This document shows, in pieces, positions 9,225 through 18,989 of a stretch of 64,000 nucleotides of DNA. Every line of letters begins with the position of its first letter. Position 1 is the stretch's first letter. A program made the translations under genes and the position numbers. Location: positions 594,839-658,838 of the forward strand of contig PASF01000001.1 of the NCBI GenBank assembly GCA_002711845.1, written 5' to 3'. The stretch comes from Gammaproteobacteria bacterium. Its GTDB lineage: Bacteria > Pseudomonadota > Gammaproteobacteria > Pseudomonadales > Pseudohongiellaceae. The notes beneath the pieces were generated by a model that saw only the letters and a list, made by a program, of their open reading frames with translations, ran no database searches and was not told the origin of the DNA.

Positions 9225-9272
9225 TATTAACTCCTGCCTCAATGCGTCTGGGTAATCTCAGTGAAAAAAATC

Positions 9273-11474
9273 CTAGCGGCTTGCCAGCCAGGGGGCTGGA
9301 TGAACCATCGCCACGACACGTCGCCAGCGTGGCTGGGACATGACCAGTTCATGCTGCAGCTGTCGACGTAGTTGCTGCCAGGCCTGTCGATCTGCAGCGT
9401 CGGGGCTGCCCCCCGCCTGCCAGACGCCAGCGGGGGCCAGGCCATAGTCGGGTGCTGCCTGCAGGTGCTGCTCGGTGAGCCGGGAGAATGCCGGCAATGT
9501 GGTCATAGACCTTCGGGCAAAGGCCTCACGGCTTTCGCCATGACGGCGCACGATGCCAAAACTGGCCAGCGCATCCAGGGCTGCACGATAATGCAGGCGA
9601 TACTGCTGTTGTGTGCTGGCCCAGGCCGGCACCTGTGCCCGATATGCCCTGATGATATAGGCCGCCAGCAGCAGCGCGATGACCATGAACATGAGGGTTC
9701 GCGCGATATTCTCCAGCGACCAGCGGCTGTCGCCACCCTGGTCCTGCAGAAACGCTTCAAACGCCGCATCGTCGCGCAGCATGTCTGCCAGCATCTGTTG
9801 CAGCGAGTCCTGCGGGTCGGTGGACATGTCCACCAGCGTTTGCGAAGGGGTCGGGTCGACGATCACCCAGCCCAGACCTTCAAGATAGATCTCTGGCCAC
9901 GCGTGGCCATGCACAGCCTGAATCAGCAGGGCTGAGCCGCCGGCCCGGTTGGCAGAGGGTACCGAGTAACCCACGCCGACCCGTGCCGGGAGGCCCAGGC
10001 TGCGGTACAGATAGGTGGCCGCATAGGCGAAGTGAATGCAGTAACCGGTCATGTCGCCAAACAGGAACGATGCCGCCGGGTCAGTCGCATACGCATGTTC
10101 ATTGGCCAGGCTGTAGATACCGTTGGTGTCCAGCCAGTCTTTGACGGCCAGCGCTTTTGCATAAGGGTCATCGGCAAACTCGGGGCGCAGGTTGGCGATT
10201 AACTCACGGCCAAATTCGCCGTAGCGTGGATCATCGGGCATCTCCAGGTACTCGGTCCACTGTGCGACCGTCCAGTCGGGTGAGCCCGCCTGTCGACCAA
10301 TCAGGTCGGAGAAATCGAACTCGGGCACCAGTGACTCGACAGTGTAGGTCTGCCGAAAGCGCAGACTGTTCGGGTTGGGGGCCCGCTCAAAACGAATCGG
10401 AGCATCGAGGCCGAAGGGGCTGCGGTGAGGCGTCAGCAGCCCGATGGTGGTGGTGACACTGCGACGTTTGTCCTGGGCCGGAATCTGGTCGGTTACCTCA
10501 ATGGGCGTCGAAGGAAACTCACTGACCAGGTCCTGGTCCAGGCTGTCATCCTCGGCTGTCCACAACAGGGTCCCGTTGAACTGGGAGTAGGCGGATTCCC
10601 GAAAATAGTAGGCGCCACTGTCAGGTTCATAGTCGTCCCGGAACAGCACAATGGCCACCGGCGCTTCGCGATCGCTAGCGTCGTTTTCGCCATCGCGGAA
10701 CGGGTTGTCGGATTGCGAGCCGCCGCCGGCGGCGGCCTGCCCGGTCAGGCCCAGGTCATCGGTCAGACTGGGGGTGGGCATGCCAAAGAACTGCACATAG
10801 GCCAGCAACGAGAAGCACAGCACGGCGAGGACAGAAAAATGATAGGGCAGGCGCTTGTGGTTGTTTTCCATCATCAGCAGCACCGCCAGCGCCAGCACCG
10901 CCATGACCCCGATTGCCATCAGGATTGAGGAAGGGTCAATGCCACGAATCAAGGCAAAGTCACCGATGAAATAAGGCCTGTCAATCATGCCGCGCTGGTG
11001 GGCCGCCAGGGTAATGACAAAGGCACTGGCAACAAACAGCAGTTCCGGAATGCTGCCCCAGCTGTGGCGTCGGGCCAGCAGGCGCAGGGTCAGACCGATT
11101 GCGCCGGCCAGCAATAGCCAGAACAGTATCTGACCCAGTTGGTAGCTGACCATCGCGCCCACCGTGCGGGCAATCAAGGGAGTGCCGGTAAACCAGTCGG
11201 CGACGGCGGCCCCCAGCGCGAAGACAATGACAACTGACAGCACGATCAGGGGTGAGCGCAGACGGAGCAGTCGCGCCTGCGCACCCAGCCGGTCCAGCCA
11301 CAGGCAGGCCAGCAGACAGCCGGAGAATGCAGCTGCAGACCCGGCCACGGTGGTCAAAGGCGTACTCAACACCCAGCAGGCGATAGCGAGTATGGATGCC
11401 CTGATCACACTTTGCGGAGCGCGCGGCTGTGTGGCCGGTGTCGGGCCGCTGTTTTTTGGGGATGTCTCAATCAT
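9273..11474 (-). CDS. TgpA-like transglutaminase-domain membrane protein (DUF3488)
   Basis: A 733-aa inner-membrane protein. The first about 240 residues hold a series of hydrophobic helices. A periplasmic region follows, and the transglutaminase core is at about residues 420-550, with catalytic candidates Cys479 (GYCIHFAY), His524 (GHAWPEIY) and Asp540 (VDPTP). A further membrane helix lies near residues 600-622, ahead of a cytoplasmic tail. This is the layout of TgpA of Pseudomonas, where the domain faces the periplasm and the gene sits in a moxR-DUF58 cluster. The triad is intact, so a protease-like or cross-linking activity is plausible. The target is unknown. The DUF58 gene ends 28 bp upstream. 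Confidence 0.9.
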   Translation of the reverse strand: MIETSPKNSGPTPATQPRAPQSVIRASILAIACWVLSTPLTTVAGSAAAFSGCLLACLWLDRLGAQARLLRLRSPLIVLSVVIVFALGAAVADWFTGTPLIARTVGAMVSYQLGQILFWLLLAGAIGLTLRLLARRHSWGSIPELLFVASAFVITLAAHQRGMIDRPYFIGDFALIRGIDPSSILMAIGVMAVLALAVLLMMENNHKRLPYHFSVLAVLCFSLLAYVQFFGMPTPSLTDDLGLTGQAAAGGGSQSDNPFRDGENDASDREAPVAIVLFRDDYEPDSGAYYFRESAYSQFNGTLLWTAEDDSLDQDLVSEFPSTPIEVTDQIPAQDKRRSVTTTIGLLTPHRSPFGLDAPIRFERAPNPNSLRFRQTYTVESLVPEFDFSDLIGRQAGSPDWTVAQWTEYLEMPDDPRYGEFGRELIANLRPEFADDPYAKALAVKDWLDTNGIYSLANEHAYATDPAASFLFGDMTGYCIHFAYAATYLYRSLGLPARVGVGYSVPSANRAGGSALLIQAVHGHAWPEIYLEGLGWVIVDPTPSQTLVDMSTDPQDSLQQMLADMLRDDAAFEAFLQDQGGDSRWSLENIARTLMFMVIALLLAAYIIRAYRAQVPAWASTQQQYRLHYRAALDALASFGIVRRHGESREAFARRSMTTLPAFSRLTEQHLQAAPDYGLAPAGVWQAGGSPDAADRQAWQQLRRQLQHELVMSQPRWRRVVAMVHPAPWLASR

Positions 11475-11502
11475 GGGATGTGTCAGCCATAAGCCAGGGA
11501 CA

Positions 11503-12837
11503 TTAAACTCTTTTCAGATGCTGGTCAAAAGACAGACCGGTTTGCCGGTCAACCATTACAACATGCGCGCCCAGTTTGTGAAACTCAAGCATCAATTGCC
11601 GCACAGTGGCAGTGGTTTGTGTCTCCCTGCCACCGGCTCGGGCCCGGTCGGCGAGGGCCAGCGTCTGCCACCACGGCACTCGCTGCTCATCATTGATACC
11701 GTCGGTGCTGAACACCACCGAGAATGGCCCCGGGGAGCTTTGCAGGGTACGTTGCAGGCGCGCTGTCCAGGGCCCGGGCGTGGCCGGCGCAAACACGATA
11801 CAGGCGCACTGCCCGGATCCCTGTCGCGCCAGGAACCGGTCCAGACCGTCATCGGCAGTGACGCGCTGATCGCGGTCGCGGCGAGAACCGGCAATCAGTG
11901 GCAAGGCAGCGGCCAGGGTTGTTGCCGTGTCGTCACTGCCATCGGCACCAAACACCCACGGCGCGCCGATGGCACCCTGGGTCAGGGCAAAACGGGCCAC
12001 ACCGGCTGCGGCTTCGTCGGCGTCGCCAGTCACCAGATACGCCAGCGTGCGGTCGGTGTGGAATACACTGCGTTCGGCCAGGCGTACGTTGAGGTGCCGA
12101 TTGCGGGCGTATACCCGCCACATGATGTCACGCACTGAGTCGCCAGCGGCATAGCGACGGATATCCATGCGGTCGCCTTCCGGCCGGCCGGCAGGATTGG
12201 GTATGCCGTCTTCGGACTCCATGGAACGTAAAACCGGCAGGTGCCGCAGGCGCCCGGTCTGCGGTAGCACCTGCAAGGGTAGTGCTTGCGACTGCCGCCA
12301 TGAGAAGCGACACAGTCCCAGCACGTCGCGCAACGTAAACAGGCGCACAAGCTGGCTGGTGCGGCAGCGCTGCCACGGGGTGATCTCTTCATCGACAGCG
12401 TTGTCGTCCGGATTGATTCTGTTGCGGGTGACGAAGCCGTCAGGCACCACCACGCACCATTCCAGGGTCATCAGCGGTAACCAGGTCAGTGCCGGCAGAC
12501 GAAAACCGGTTTCGTTGGGAAACCCGGCTTCGGCCTGGCAGGCCGGCAATGAGGCATCACTCAAGTGGCGCAAGCGGCGGCGCAGCACCAGTCCGGTGAC
12601 GGTGACCATCACCACACTGAAGGTGACAATGCTCAGTGCACAAACGGTCAGGGCAAATACCACCAGGTCCATGCGGCGATAACCGAAACCCTGTAGCGCC
12701 AGCAGGGCCATGGCAAGTACCGCCAGGCCCGCCACGGTCAATGGAAAATGTGGATGCAGCCGCGCCAGCAATCTGGTTGCACGACCCTGCAGATGCCGGA
12801 CACGCGAGATGGAAAATCGGGGGGTGGCAGCAGGCAT
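11503..12837 (-). CDS. DUF58 domain-containing protein
   Basis: A 444-aa membrane-anchored protein with two hydrophobic helices between residues about 32 and 80 and the DUF58 signature near residue 220 (DIRRYAAGDSVRDIMWRVYA). The fold after it resembles a von Willebrand A domain in related proteins. The start is placed at 12837 because its ATG overlaps the stop of the upstream gene (TGATG), indicating translational coupling. A frame start at 12897 would lie inside that gene. DUF58 proteins nearly always accompany MoxR ATPases, as here, and are believed to be a client or adaptor. The molecular role remains unsettled. Confidence 0.88.
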   Translation of the reverse strand: MPAATPRFSISRVRHLQGRATRLLARLHPHFPLTVAGLAVLAMALLALQGFGYRRMDLVVFALTVCALSIVTFSVVMVTVTGLVLRRRLRHLSDASLPACQAEAGFPNETGFRLPALTWLPLMTLEWCVVVPDGFVTRNRINPDDNAVDEEITPWQRCRTSQLVRLFTLRDVLGLCRFSWRQSQALPLQVLPQTGRLRHLPVLRSMESEDGIPNPAGRPEGDRMDIRRYAAGDSVRDIMWRVYARNRHLNVRLAERSVFHTDRTLAYLVTGDADEAAAGVARFALTQGAIGAPWVFGADGSDDTATTLAAALPLIAGSRRDRDQRVTADDGLDRFLARQGSGQCACIVFAPATPGPWTARLQRTLQSSPGPFSVVFSTDGINDEQRVPWWQTLALADRARAGGRETQTTATVRQLMLEFHKLGAHVVMVDRQTGLSFDQHLKRV

Positions 12838-13244
12838 CAGCGGCCGTCCTTGCTGGTCTGGAATGTCTGTGCCCGCGCCAGACACTTTGCCATGCACTGG
12901 TTGTTGCGGCTGTGCACGAGGTGCCGTGCATTGAGCAACTGCGGGATCTCGATAAATACCATGGCCACCAACAGCATCAGGCCGTAAACGACATGCCCGG
13001 TGCCCAGCAGCAGCATCAGGCCACCCAGGGTCAGACCACTGTTGATGATGCCGCGACCCCAGCGGCCCAGATAGAAGTGATGCAGTCCCAGCGGGAAAAG
13101 CCGGTTCAGCAGCAGATAACGATCGGGACTCTTGAGCCCGCCGCTTTCCAGCTGCAGGTAATATTGCCGCTGGTGGTCGGACAGGCTCCGGATCTGCTCC
13201 CGCAGTTCATGTTCTTCCAGATTAAGTTCTTTTTCAGAAAACAT
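12837..13244 (-). CDS. small membrane protein with TM2-like segment
   Basis: A 135-aa protein with a charged N-terminal coil (residues 1-45, rich in Glu, Leu and Gln), then two hydrophobic helices joined by a glycine-rich turn containing GLHHFYLGRWGRG, which resembles TM2-domain proteins. A short basic tail with Cys residues (QCMAKCLARA) follows. It is the first gene of the operon that continues through DUF58, transglutaminase, MoxR and TPR genes, and is coupled to DUF58 by the TGATG overlap. No function can be assigned. The TM2 likeness is from pattern only. Confidence 0.6.
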   Translation of the reverse strand: MFSEKELNLEEHELREQIRSLSDHQRQYYLQLESGGLKSPDRYLLLNRLFPLGLHHFYLGRWGRGIINSGLTLGGLMLLLGTGHVVYGLMLLVAMVFIEIPQLLNARHLVHSRNNQCMAKCLARAQTFQTSKDGR

Positions 13245-13303
13245 GAGCGGATACGTCTCTTAAGCCATGATGCTTATCCGGCAGTGGCGTTGATGGAGGT
13301 CAT

Positions 13304-15325
13304 TTAAACCGGGGCGGTATGCTCCGTTCTTATCTGATGTTTTTGCCAGACAACAACAGCTATCACCAGTATGGCGCCAGCCAGGTGATGATAAATCGTC
13401 AGTGGCGCCCACATCAGCAGTCCGGCACCGATTGCCAGCATGGCGGCAGTGACCAGGTTCAGTGGCCTGTCCAGACGCCACTGTAACAGACCCGCCAGGG
13501 CAAACAGACCAATGCAGGCCCAGAAGAAGGTATAAAAGCGTTCCGGCCAGGTACCTGAGATCAGGGGCGAGTAGGCGAACAGGACGGGTACCAGATATAA
13601 CCCTTTGGCGATCTTCCACGAGGTCATGCCGGTTGCCATGGGTCTGGTGCCAGCGATGCCGGCTGCCGCGAATGCTGCCAGGCAGACCGGCGGTGTCACG
13701 TTACTGTCCTGGGACAGCCAGAAGATGATGAGGTGCGCACTCAGCAGCATGCCGGTGAGAAGTTCGGGGCTGAGCAGTTCCTGACGCAGTATCTGACGCA
13801 TCTCCAGAGGCATCTCCCGCAGCGCAACCAGGGGGTCGCCCCCAAACAGATTGATGGTCGCGGTAACGCTGGCTGGCAGATCAGTAGCCTGTAGTGCCGC
13901 CAGCATCTGGTCCTGCGCAATCAGGTCGTACAGAATCGGGGCCGCGAGCGTTGCCAGGACGATGTAGGAGGCGGTCACTGGCAGGCCCATGCCCAGAATC
14001 AGCGAGGCCAGCGCCACCAGCACCAGGCTGATCAGCAGACTGCCCTGTGCCCATTCCACAATCATCAGGGAAAACGCATTACCGACACCGGTGGTGGTCA
14101 CGACGTTGATGATCAGTCCGACGGCAACCAGCAACAGCGCCGTCGAGATCATGGTGCGCACGCCGTCAACGGTGGCTTCAAAAATGTCACCCGGTTTCAT
14201 CGGTGTGGGCGATAGCCATGATGAGGCGATGACCGCGAGAATGGCCACGGCCGCCGCCCGGATCGGTGTGTAACCCGCCACCAGCAACCCTACCAGCACC
14301 GCCAGCGGAATAATAAAGTGCCAGCCCTGTTTGACCACCAGCCACATGCTCTCATGATCGCCGGCCTTGTCAGCAAGCAGCCCTAGGCGCTTGGCCTCGA
14401 TACGCACAAAAAAGATGACCGTCAAATAGAACAGCAGCGCTGGCAGGGCAGAGACCGCAATGATATGCAGATAGGGGATCTGGGTGTAGCTGGCCAGCAC
14501 AAAGGCACCGGCGCCCATAATGGGAGGCATCAACGCACCACCGGTGGATGCAGCGGCAACAACACCGGCGGAGAACTGCGAATTGAATCCCGAACGTTTC
14601 ATCATGGGGATGGTGATCACCCCGGTCGAAACCGTGTTGGCAACCGCAGAGCCGGTTACCGAGCCCATCAGGCCAGAACCGACCACGGCCACGATACCTG
14701 CCCCACCGGTAAAACGGCCTGCCAGGCAGCGGGCAAAATTGACGATAAAGTCGCCCGCGCCCGACTTGAGCAGAAAAGAACCAAACAGGATGAACATGAA
14801 CACATAGGTCGCGGAGATATTGGCGGTCATGCCGAACATGCCTTCTTCACTGAAGTAGCTGCGGTACAGGACCGTTTCCAGGCTCAGGCCCGGGAAGGAA
14901 AACACGCCACTGATGTAGCGGCCCATGAACAGAATATAGCTCAGTGAAATCAGAATCAGCACGGGCATGAACCAGCCAGTGGTCCGGCGGGTGAACTCGA
15001 TCGCCAGCAAGATGGCCAGCGCGGTGATCACGTAGTCAGATAAAATGAATTCTGCTTCCCGTGCATACAAGGCATTTTCGAACAGGATCAGGTAGGCGGA
15101 GACCATCACGGCTGCCACCGCCAGCGCCACATTCAACGCCTTCATGGGCAGGCTGGGGCTGACGCCGTCAGCGTTCTTTTCGTTGCTGGACAGGGCGCAC
15201 AGCACAACAAAACCACCAAAATGGATGGCTGAGAACCACAGTTCCGACATCGTGGCGAAGACGTTGACGTAGACATGAAACAGGGCAAACAAAAAGGCAG
15301 CCCATTTCAGTAAAGGTGATCTCAT
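13304..15325 (-). CDS. TRAP transporter fused permease (DctQM-like, TAXI type)
   Basis: A 673-aa integral membrane protein in which the small (DctQ-like, about residues 1-130) and large (DctM-like) permease parts of a TRAP transporter are one chain, as usual for TAXI-class systems. Family patterns such as GSGLMGSVTGSAVANTVSTG and the GGALMPPIMGAGAFVLASY block are visible. The final about 120 residues add extra helices. It takes up a solute delivered by the periplasmic binding protein encoded 18 bp upstream on the same strand, using an ion gradient. The substrate is probably a carboxylate, but this cannot be fixed from sequence. Confidence 0.93.
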   Translation of the reverse strand: MRSPLLKWAAFLFALFHVYVNVFATMSELWFSAIHFGGFVVLCALSSNEKNADGVSPSLPMKALNVALAVAAVMVSAYLILFENALYAREAEFILSDYVITALAILLAIEFTRRTTGWFMPVLILISLSYILFMGRYISGVFSFPGLSLETVLYRSYFSEEGMFGMTANISATYVFMFILFGSFLLKSGAGDFIVNFARCLAGRFTGGAGIVAVVGSGLMGSVTGSAVANTVSTGVITIPMMKRSGFNSQFSAGVVAAASTGGALMPPIMGAGAFVLASYTQIPYLHIIAVSALPALLFYLTVIFFVRIEAKRLGLLADKAGDHESMWLVVKQGWHFIIPLAVLVGLLVAGYTPIRAAAVAILAVIASSWLSPTPMKPGDIFEATVDGVRTMISTALLLVAVGLIINVVTTTGVGNAFSLMIVEWAQGSLLISLVLVALASLILGMGLPVTASYIVLATLAAPILYDLIAQDQMLAALQATDLPASVTATINLFGGDPLVALREMPLEMRQILRQELLSPELLTGMLLSAHLIIFWLSQDSNVTPPVCLAAFAAAGIAGTRPMATGMTSWKIAKGLYLVPVLFAYSPLISGTWPERFYTFFWACIGLFALAGLLQWRLDRPLNLVTAAMLAIGAGLLMWAPLTIYHHLAGAILVIAVVVWQKHQIRTEHTAPV

Positions 15326-15343
15326 AAGTCGGACTCGCTGGTT

Positions 15344-16414
15344 TTATTGTTCTGTCGTACTGCGGGTGCTGTCAGTGGAATAGGGCACGCTGTCATCGAC
15401 CGGGCGATCGTCGCCGGGCAAAATCAGGTGCGGTGCGATTGCCAGCCCCTGTTCCCGATAATAACGAATGGCGCCGGGGTGCAATGGCGCGCCCAGTCCG
15501 CTGGTCGCACGCGCCAGTCTCATGTCGCGGGTGGCGCCATGAATATCCTGCAGTGCTGCCAGATTCTCCCAGATGGTGCGGGTGATATGGTAGACAACAT
15601 CTTCAGGTACGTCGGCGCGCACCGCCAGGACATTGGGGCTGGAGATGGAGCGTACCCGTTCATTCTGATTGGGATAGGTCCCCGCAGGCAGTTCATACCA
15701 GTCCCACAGATCATAGCGTCGGTTGATGGCGTCCAGCTCGTCCTGGGTGAAATTGAGCAGGGATATGCGCTCACCCATCTGCGCAAAGGCCTGGGTGATG
15801 GCGCTGACCGGGGCGCCGGCGGGTACATTCATGCCCACGATATTGCCATCCTGAATGGCATTGGCGGCGCTGCCATAACCCATGTAGGCCAGCGACAGGC
15901 GGTTTTCGTAGTCAATGTCCAGAGCATCAAAGATATAACGGCCGGTCTGCTCGGCGCCGGAGTTGCGGGCGCCCAGCACAAAACGCTCGCCATCCAGCTG
16001 ACGAAAATCCTGCATGGTGCCGTTTTCCACCAGCTCTGTCATCAACACAAAATGTTCAACATTGTGCCAGACAGCGCCGACCGAACGCAGTCCGGTTTGC
16101 GGGCGACTGATGGGACCTTCACCATTCCAGCCCCAGGCGGCAAATGGCCCCTGCAGCAGGGCGAACTGAGCCTGGTTGTCCCGCAACAGTTTGATATTTT
16201 CCAGCGAGCCGGCGGAGCTGATGGCGGACAGGCTGATATCGTACTCGTCGCTGAGCTGGGATTTGGCGATGGTGGCGATGGCCACGCCAATGGGGTAGTA
16301 GGCACCACCGGTGGTTGCCGTGGTGAGAATAAAGGGGCGATTGCTGGCCAGCTCGTCGGAGCAGGACCCCATTGTCAGCGCGCTAAGCAAGAGTATTATC
16401 AGACGTGTCTTCAT
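15344..16414 (-). CDS. TAXI-family TRAP transporter solute-binding lipoprotein
   Basis: A 356-aa TRAP solute receptor of the TAXI group. The ATG at 16414 begins a lipoprotein signal (MKTRLIILLLSALTMGSCS) with Cys18 as the lipid-anchored residue. A GTG at 16432 is an alternative with six more residues. The mature part carries TAXI-type patterns, TTATTGGAYYPIGVAIA near the start and the NSGAEQTGR stretch in the middle. It is encoded first, followed by the fused permease, so the pair forms a complete transporter. A lipid anchor rather than a free periplasmic protein is the notable variation. The ligand is unknown. Confidence 0.9.
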   Translation of the reverse strand: MKTRLIILLLSALTMGSCSDELASNRPFILTTATTGGAYYPIGVAIATIAKSQLSDEYDISLSAISSAGSLENIKLLRDNQAQFALLQGPFAAWGWNGEGPISRPQTGLRSVGAVWHNVEHFVLMTELVENGTMQDFRQLDGERFVLGARNSGAEQTGRYIFDALDIDYENRLSLAYMGYGSAANAIQDGNIVGMNVPAGAPVSAITQAFAQMGERISLLNFTQDELDAINRRYDLWDWYELPAGTYPNQNERVRSISSPNVLAVRADVPEDVVYHITRTIWENLAALQDIHGATRDMRLARATSGLGAPLHPGAIRYYREQGLAIAPHLILPGDDRPVDDSVPYSTDSTRSTTEQ

Positions 16415-16433
16415 GGGCGCAGATATAATCACA

Positions 16434-16445
16434 TTTCCCGGGAAA
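16434..16445. promoter_or_regulatory. perfect 12-bp palindrome in a divergent promoter region
   Basis: TTTCCCGGGAAA lies in the 195-bp space between the divergently transcribed TAXI-TRAP operon and the first SLC13 gene, about 20 bp upstream of the binding-protein ATG. It may be an operator, but the position relative to promoters is uncertain and a chance origin is possible. Confidence 0.3.
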
Positions 16446-16609
16446 GCTCAATCAGGTGCACCGCACGGGGTGCGCAATCGGGTAAAACCCCGCCCAGGGC
16501 TGTCGGTGGATCGTGTGAATTATTTATCATATTGATGTTTCAGGTTTTTTTTGGGAATATGAGCACGCTGGAGGCTTAATCTTGTATGACTCACGAAAGG
16601 ACTGTTTGA

Positions 16610-18958
16610 GTGACATTTGATATCGCACTGGTATTGACCATCCTGCTGACAGCCGTGCTGCTGTTTGCCACTGACAAGCTGCGCATGGATGTGGTCGCGC
16701 TTTTGGTGCTGTGTTCGCTGGCCGTTACCGGCCTGGTCAGCCCGGAGGACGCGATCGCAGGGTTCAGTCACCCGGCAGTGATCACCATCTGGGCAATGTT
16801 TATTCTCAGCGACGGGCTCACCCGCGCCGGCATCGCTGATGTCATGGGGCAGCGCATTGTGAAAATAGCCGGCAGCAACGAAATGGCGCTGGTGGTGACG
16901 TTCATGTTACTGGCCGGGGTCCTGTCCGGGTTCATGAACAATGTGGGGGTCACCGCCTTGCTGCTGCCGGTGGTTGTGGGGGTCGCCCGTCAGGTGGGCG
17001 CGACACCGTCACGGCTGTTGATGCCGATGGCGTTCGGTTGTCTGCTCGGCGGTGCACTGACCATCATCGGCACACCTCCCAATCTGCTGGTCAGCACGGC
17101 GCTTCAGGACGCGGGGTTTGAGGGGTTTGGTTTTTTCGACTTTGCGCCGATTGCCGTGCCAATGCTGCTGGTGGGCACGGCGTTTGTGGCGCTGGTCGGC
17201 CGGCACTGGCTGCCAGCCCGCGACCCTGTCGCCGAGACCGGCGACAGTCGGGACCTGCGTGAACTGTACAGCCTGCAAGAACGTATTTTTGCGGTGCAGG
17301 TGCCCGACGCGTCGCTGCTGGTTGGCAAAAACCTGGGTGAAGCGGGGCTCACCACGGCAGCGGGGTTGATGATCATCGCGCTCAGCCGCGGAGGACATAC
17401 CCAGGCCCTGCCGTCGTCAGTGACGCGATTGCAGGCTGGCGACATTCTGCTGGCGCAGGGGCGTCTGGACCGTTTCAAACTGCTGCGACAGTGGAGTGAG
17501 CTGTCCATCGAGCGCGAAGCGCCTGTGCTCCATGATCGTCTGCTGGAAGATGCAGGCCTGTATGAAGTCACCCTCGGCGACGACTCCAACCTGGCGGGCA
17601 AGAGCATGACCGCGGCCGAATTCTACGAGTCGACCCAGTCCTGGTTGCTGGCCGTGCTCAGCGGCGAAACCGTGCGACGCACCCGCCTGGCGGACTACAC
17701 CTTTGTCAGCGGTGACCAGTTGCTGATCCAGGGCGATGAAAAGGTGCTGAAAACGCTGCGCGAGAAATACCAGTTGATCGGTGCGACACCGCTCGACAAG
17801 GAGCGTGTGCAGCAAAAATACCATCTCGATGAGCGACTGCTGGTATTGAAAGTCCCCAAGGAGGCGTCACTGGCCGGCCGCAGCGTGGGCGATACCCGCT
17901 TGGGCAAGGCGTTTGACCTGCGGCTGCTGGCGATGTTCCGCGATGGCGACTTTATTCGGCCCCTGCCAGCCGAGGAAGAGATACAGGGGGGGGATCTGCT
18001 GCTGGTGCAGGGTCGACAGGAGGATTTTGATCTGCTGCGTGGCTTGCAGCAGCTGCGCATGCTGGACGATGCCACGCCGTACATGAAGATATTCGAACAG
18101 GGCAAACTGGCGATGGTCGAAGCCATCATGCATCCGCACAAATGGATCAATAACAAAACCGTCGCTGACCTGAAACTGCGCGAGGCCTGGCAGGTCGAAG
18201 TGGCCGCTTTATGGCGTGGTGGCCGGCCCCACCGCTCCGGATTGGGCGACATGGAGTTGCAGCGTGGCGATGCTCTATTGCTGGTAGCGCCGATCAAACA
18301 GCTCGCCGCCCTGAACCGGAACCGGGATCTGATCATCCTCAACCCGGTATCGGCACCCGAAGTCGACAAGTCCCGGGCGCCCATTGCCGTGGGCAGCATG
18401 GCACTGGTGGTGCTGTTGTCGATTCTGGGCCTGATGCCGATCTATATAGCGGCCCTGATCGGCGCCACGCTGATGGTGCTGGGCCGCTGCCTGAACATGG
18501 AACAGGCCTACAAGGCCATTCACTGGCGCTCGATTGTGGTGCTGGCGGGGATGATGCCACTGGGCGCGGCCATGCAGGGCAGCGGCGCAGCGATATACCT
18601 GTCGGATCAGTTGCTGCTGATGACCGGTGACTACAGTCCGTGGCTGACGGTTGCCAGTCTGTACCTGCTGACGGTGATGGGCACGCTGATCATACCCACC
18701 GTGGTGCTGGTGGTGATCATGGCGCCAATCGCCCTGTCGGTAAGTATCGGTCTGGGTGTGCAGCCGCACGCGGCCATGATGGCCGTCGCGCTGGCTGCTG
18801 CGGTGAGCGTTGCCAGTCCGGTGTCGCACCCGACCAATGTGCTGGTCATGGGGCCGGGTGGTTACCGGTTTGTGGATTTCCTGAAACTGGGACTACCATT
18901 GACCCTGCTGATCTTCATTGTGGGCGCCATACTGATGCCCGTGGTCTGGCCGCTGTAG
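16610..18958 (+). CDS. SLC13/DASS-type permease with four TrkA-C domains
   Basis: A 782-aa ion-coupled anion carrier of the inner membrane. About five hydrophobic segments with the family stretches NNVGVTALLLPVV and GTPPNLLVSTAL precede a cytoplasmic insert (about residues 210-575) that contains four consecutive TrkA-C (RCK-C)-like modules, each ending in a G-D-x-L-L-x-x-G-type strand. Membrane helices then resume to the C-terminus, including the second half motif SPVSHPTNVLVMGPGGY. The GTG start at 16610 is preceded by AAAGGA. TrkA-C modules bind small ligands and probably gate the carrier. Relatives move dicarboxylates, sulfate or other anions, and the substrate is unknown here. Confidence 0.88.
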   Translation: MTFDIALVLTILLTAVLLFATDKLRMDVVALLVLCSLAVTGLVSPEDAIAGFSHPAVITIWAMFILSDGLTRAGIADVMGQRIVKIAGSNEMALVVTFMLLAGVLSGFMNNVGVTALLLPVVVGVARQVGATPSRLLMPMAFGCLLGGALTIIGTPPNLLVSTALQDAGFEGFGFFDFAPIAVPMLLVGTAFVALVGRHWLPARDPVAETGDSRDLRELYSLQERIFAVQVPDASLLVGKNLGEAGLTTAAGLMIIALSRGGHTQALPSSVTRLQAGDILLAQGRLDRFKLLRQWSELSIEREAPVLHDRLLEDAGLYEVTLGDDSNLAGKSMTAAEFYESTQSWLLAVLSGETVRRTRLADYTFVSGDQLLIQGDEKVLKTLREKYQLIGATPLDKERVQQKYHLDERLLVLKVPKEASLAGRSVGDTRLGKAFDLRLLAMFRDGDFIRPLPAEEEIQGGDLLLVQGRQEDFDLLRGLQQLRMLDDATPYMKIFEQGKLAMVEAIMHPHKWINNKTVADLKLREAWQVEVAALWRGGRPHRSGLGDMELQRGDALLLVAPIKQLAALNRNRDLIILNPVSAPEVDKSRAPIAVGSMALVVLLSILGLMPIYIAALIGATLMVLGRCLNMEQAYKAIHWRSIVVLAGMMPLGAAMQGSGAAIYLSDQLLLMTGDYSPWLTVASLYLLTVMGTLIIPTVVLVVIMAPIALSVSIGLGVQPHAAMMAVALAAAVSVASPVSHPTNVLVMGPGGYRFVDFLKLGLPLTLLIFIVGAILMPVVWPL

Positions 18959-18989
18959 ATTGCGCGCATCCAGCCAGTTCAGGATGATG

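Noticed and set aside
8298..9230. A 310-codon plus-strand frame
   Set aside because: Antisense to moxR, which has clear Walker motifs.
15347..16579. A 410-codon plus-strand open frame
   Set aside because: It is antisense to the TAXI binding protein, which has a lipoprotein signal and family motifs; the opposite frame has no motif or ribosome site.
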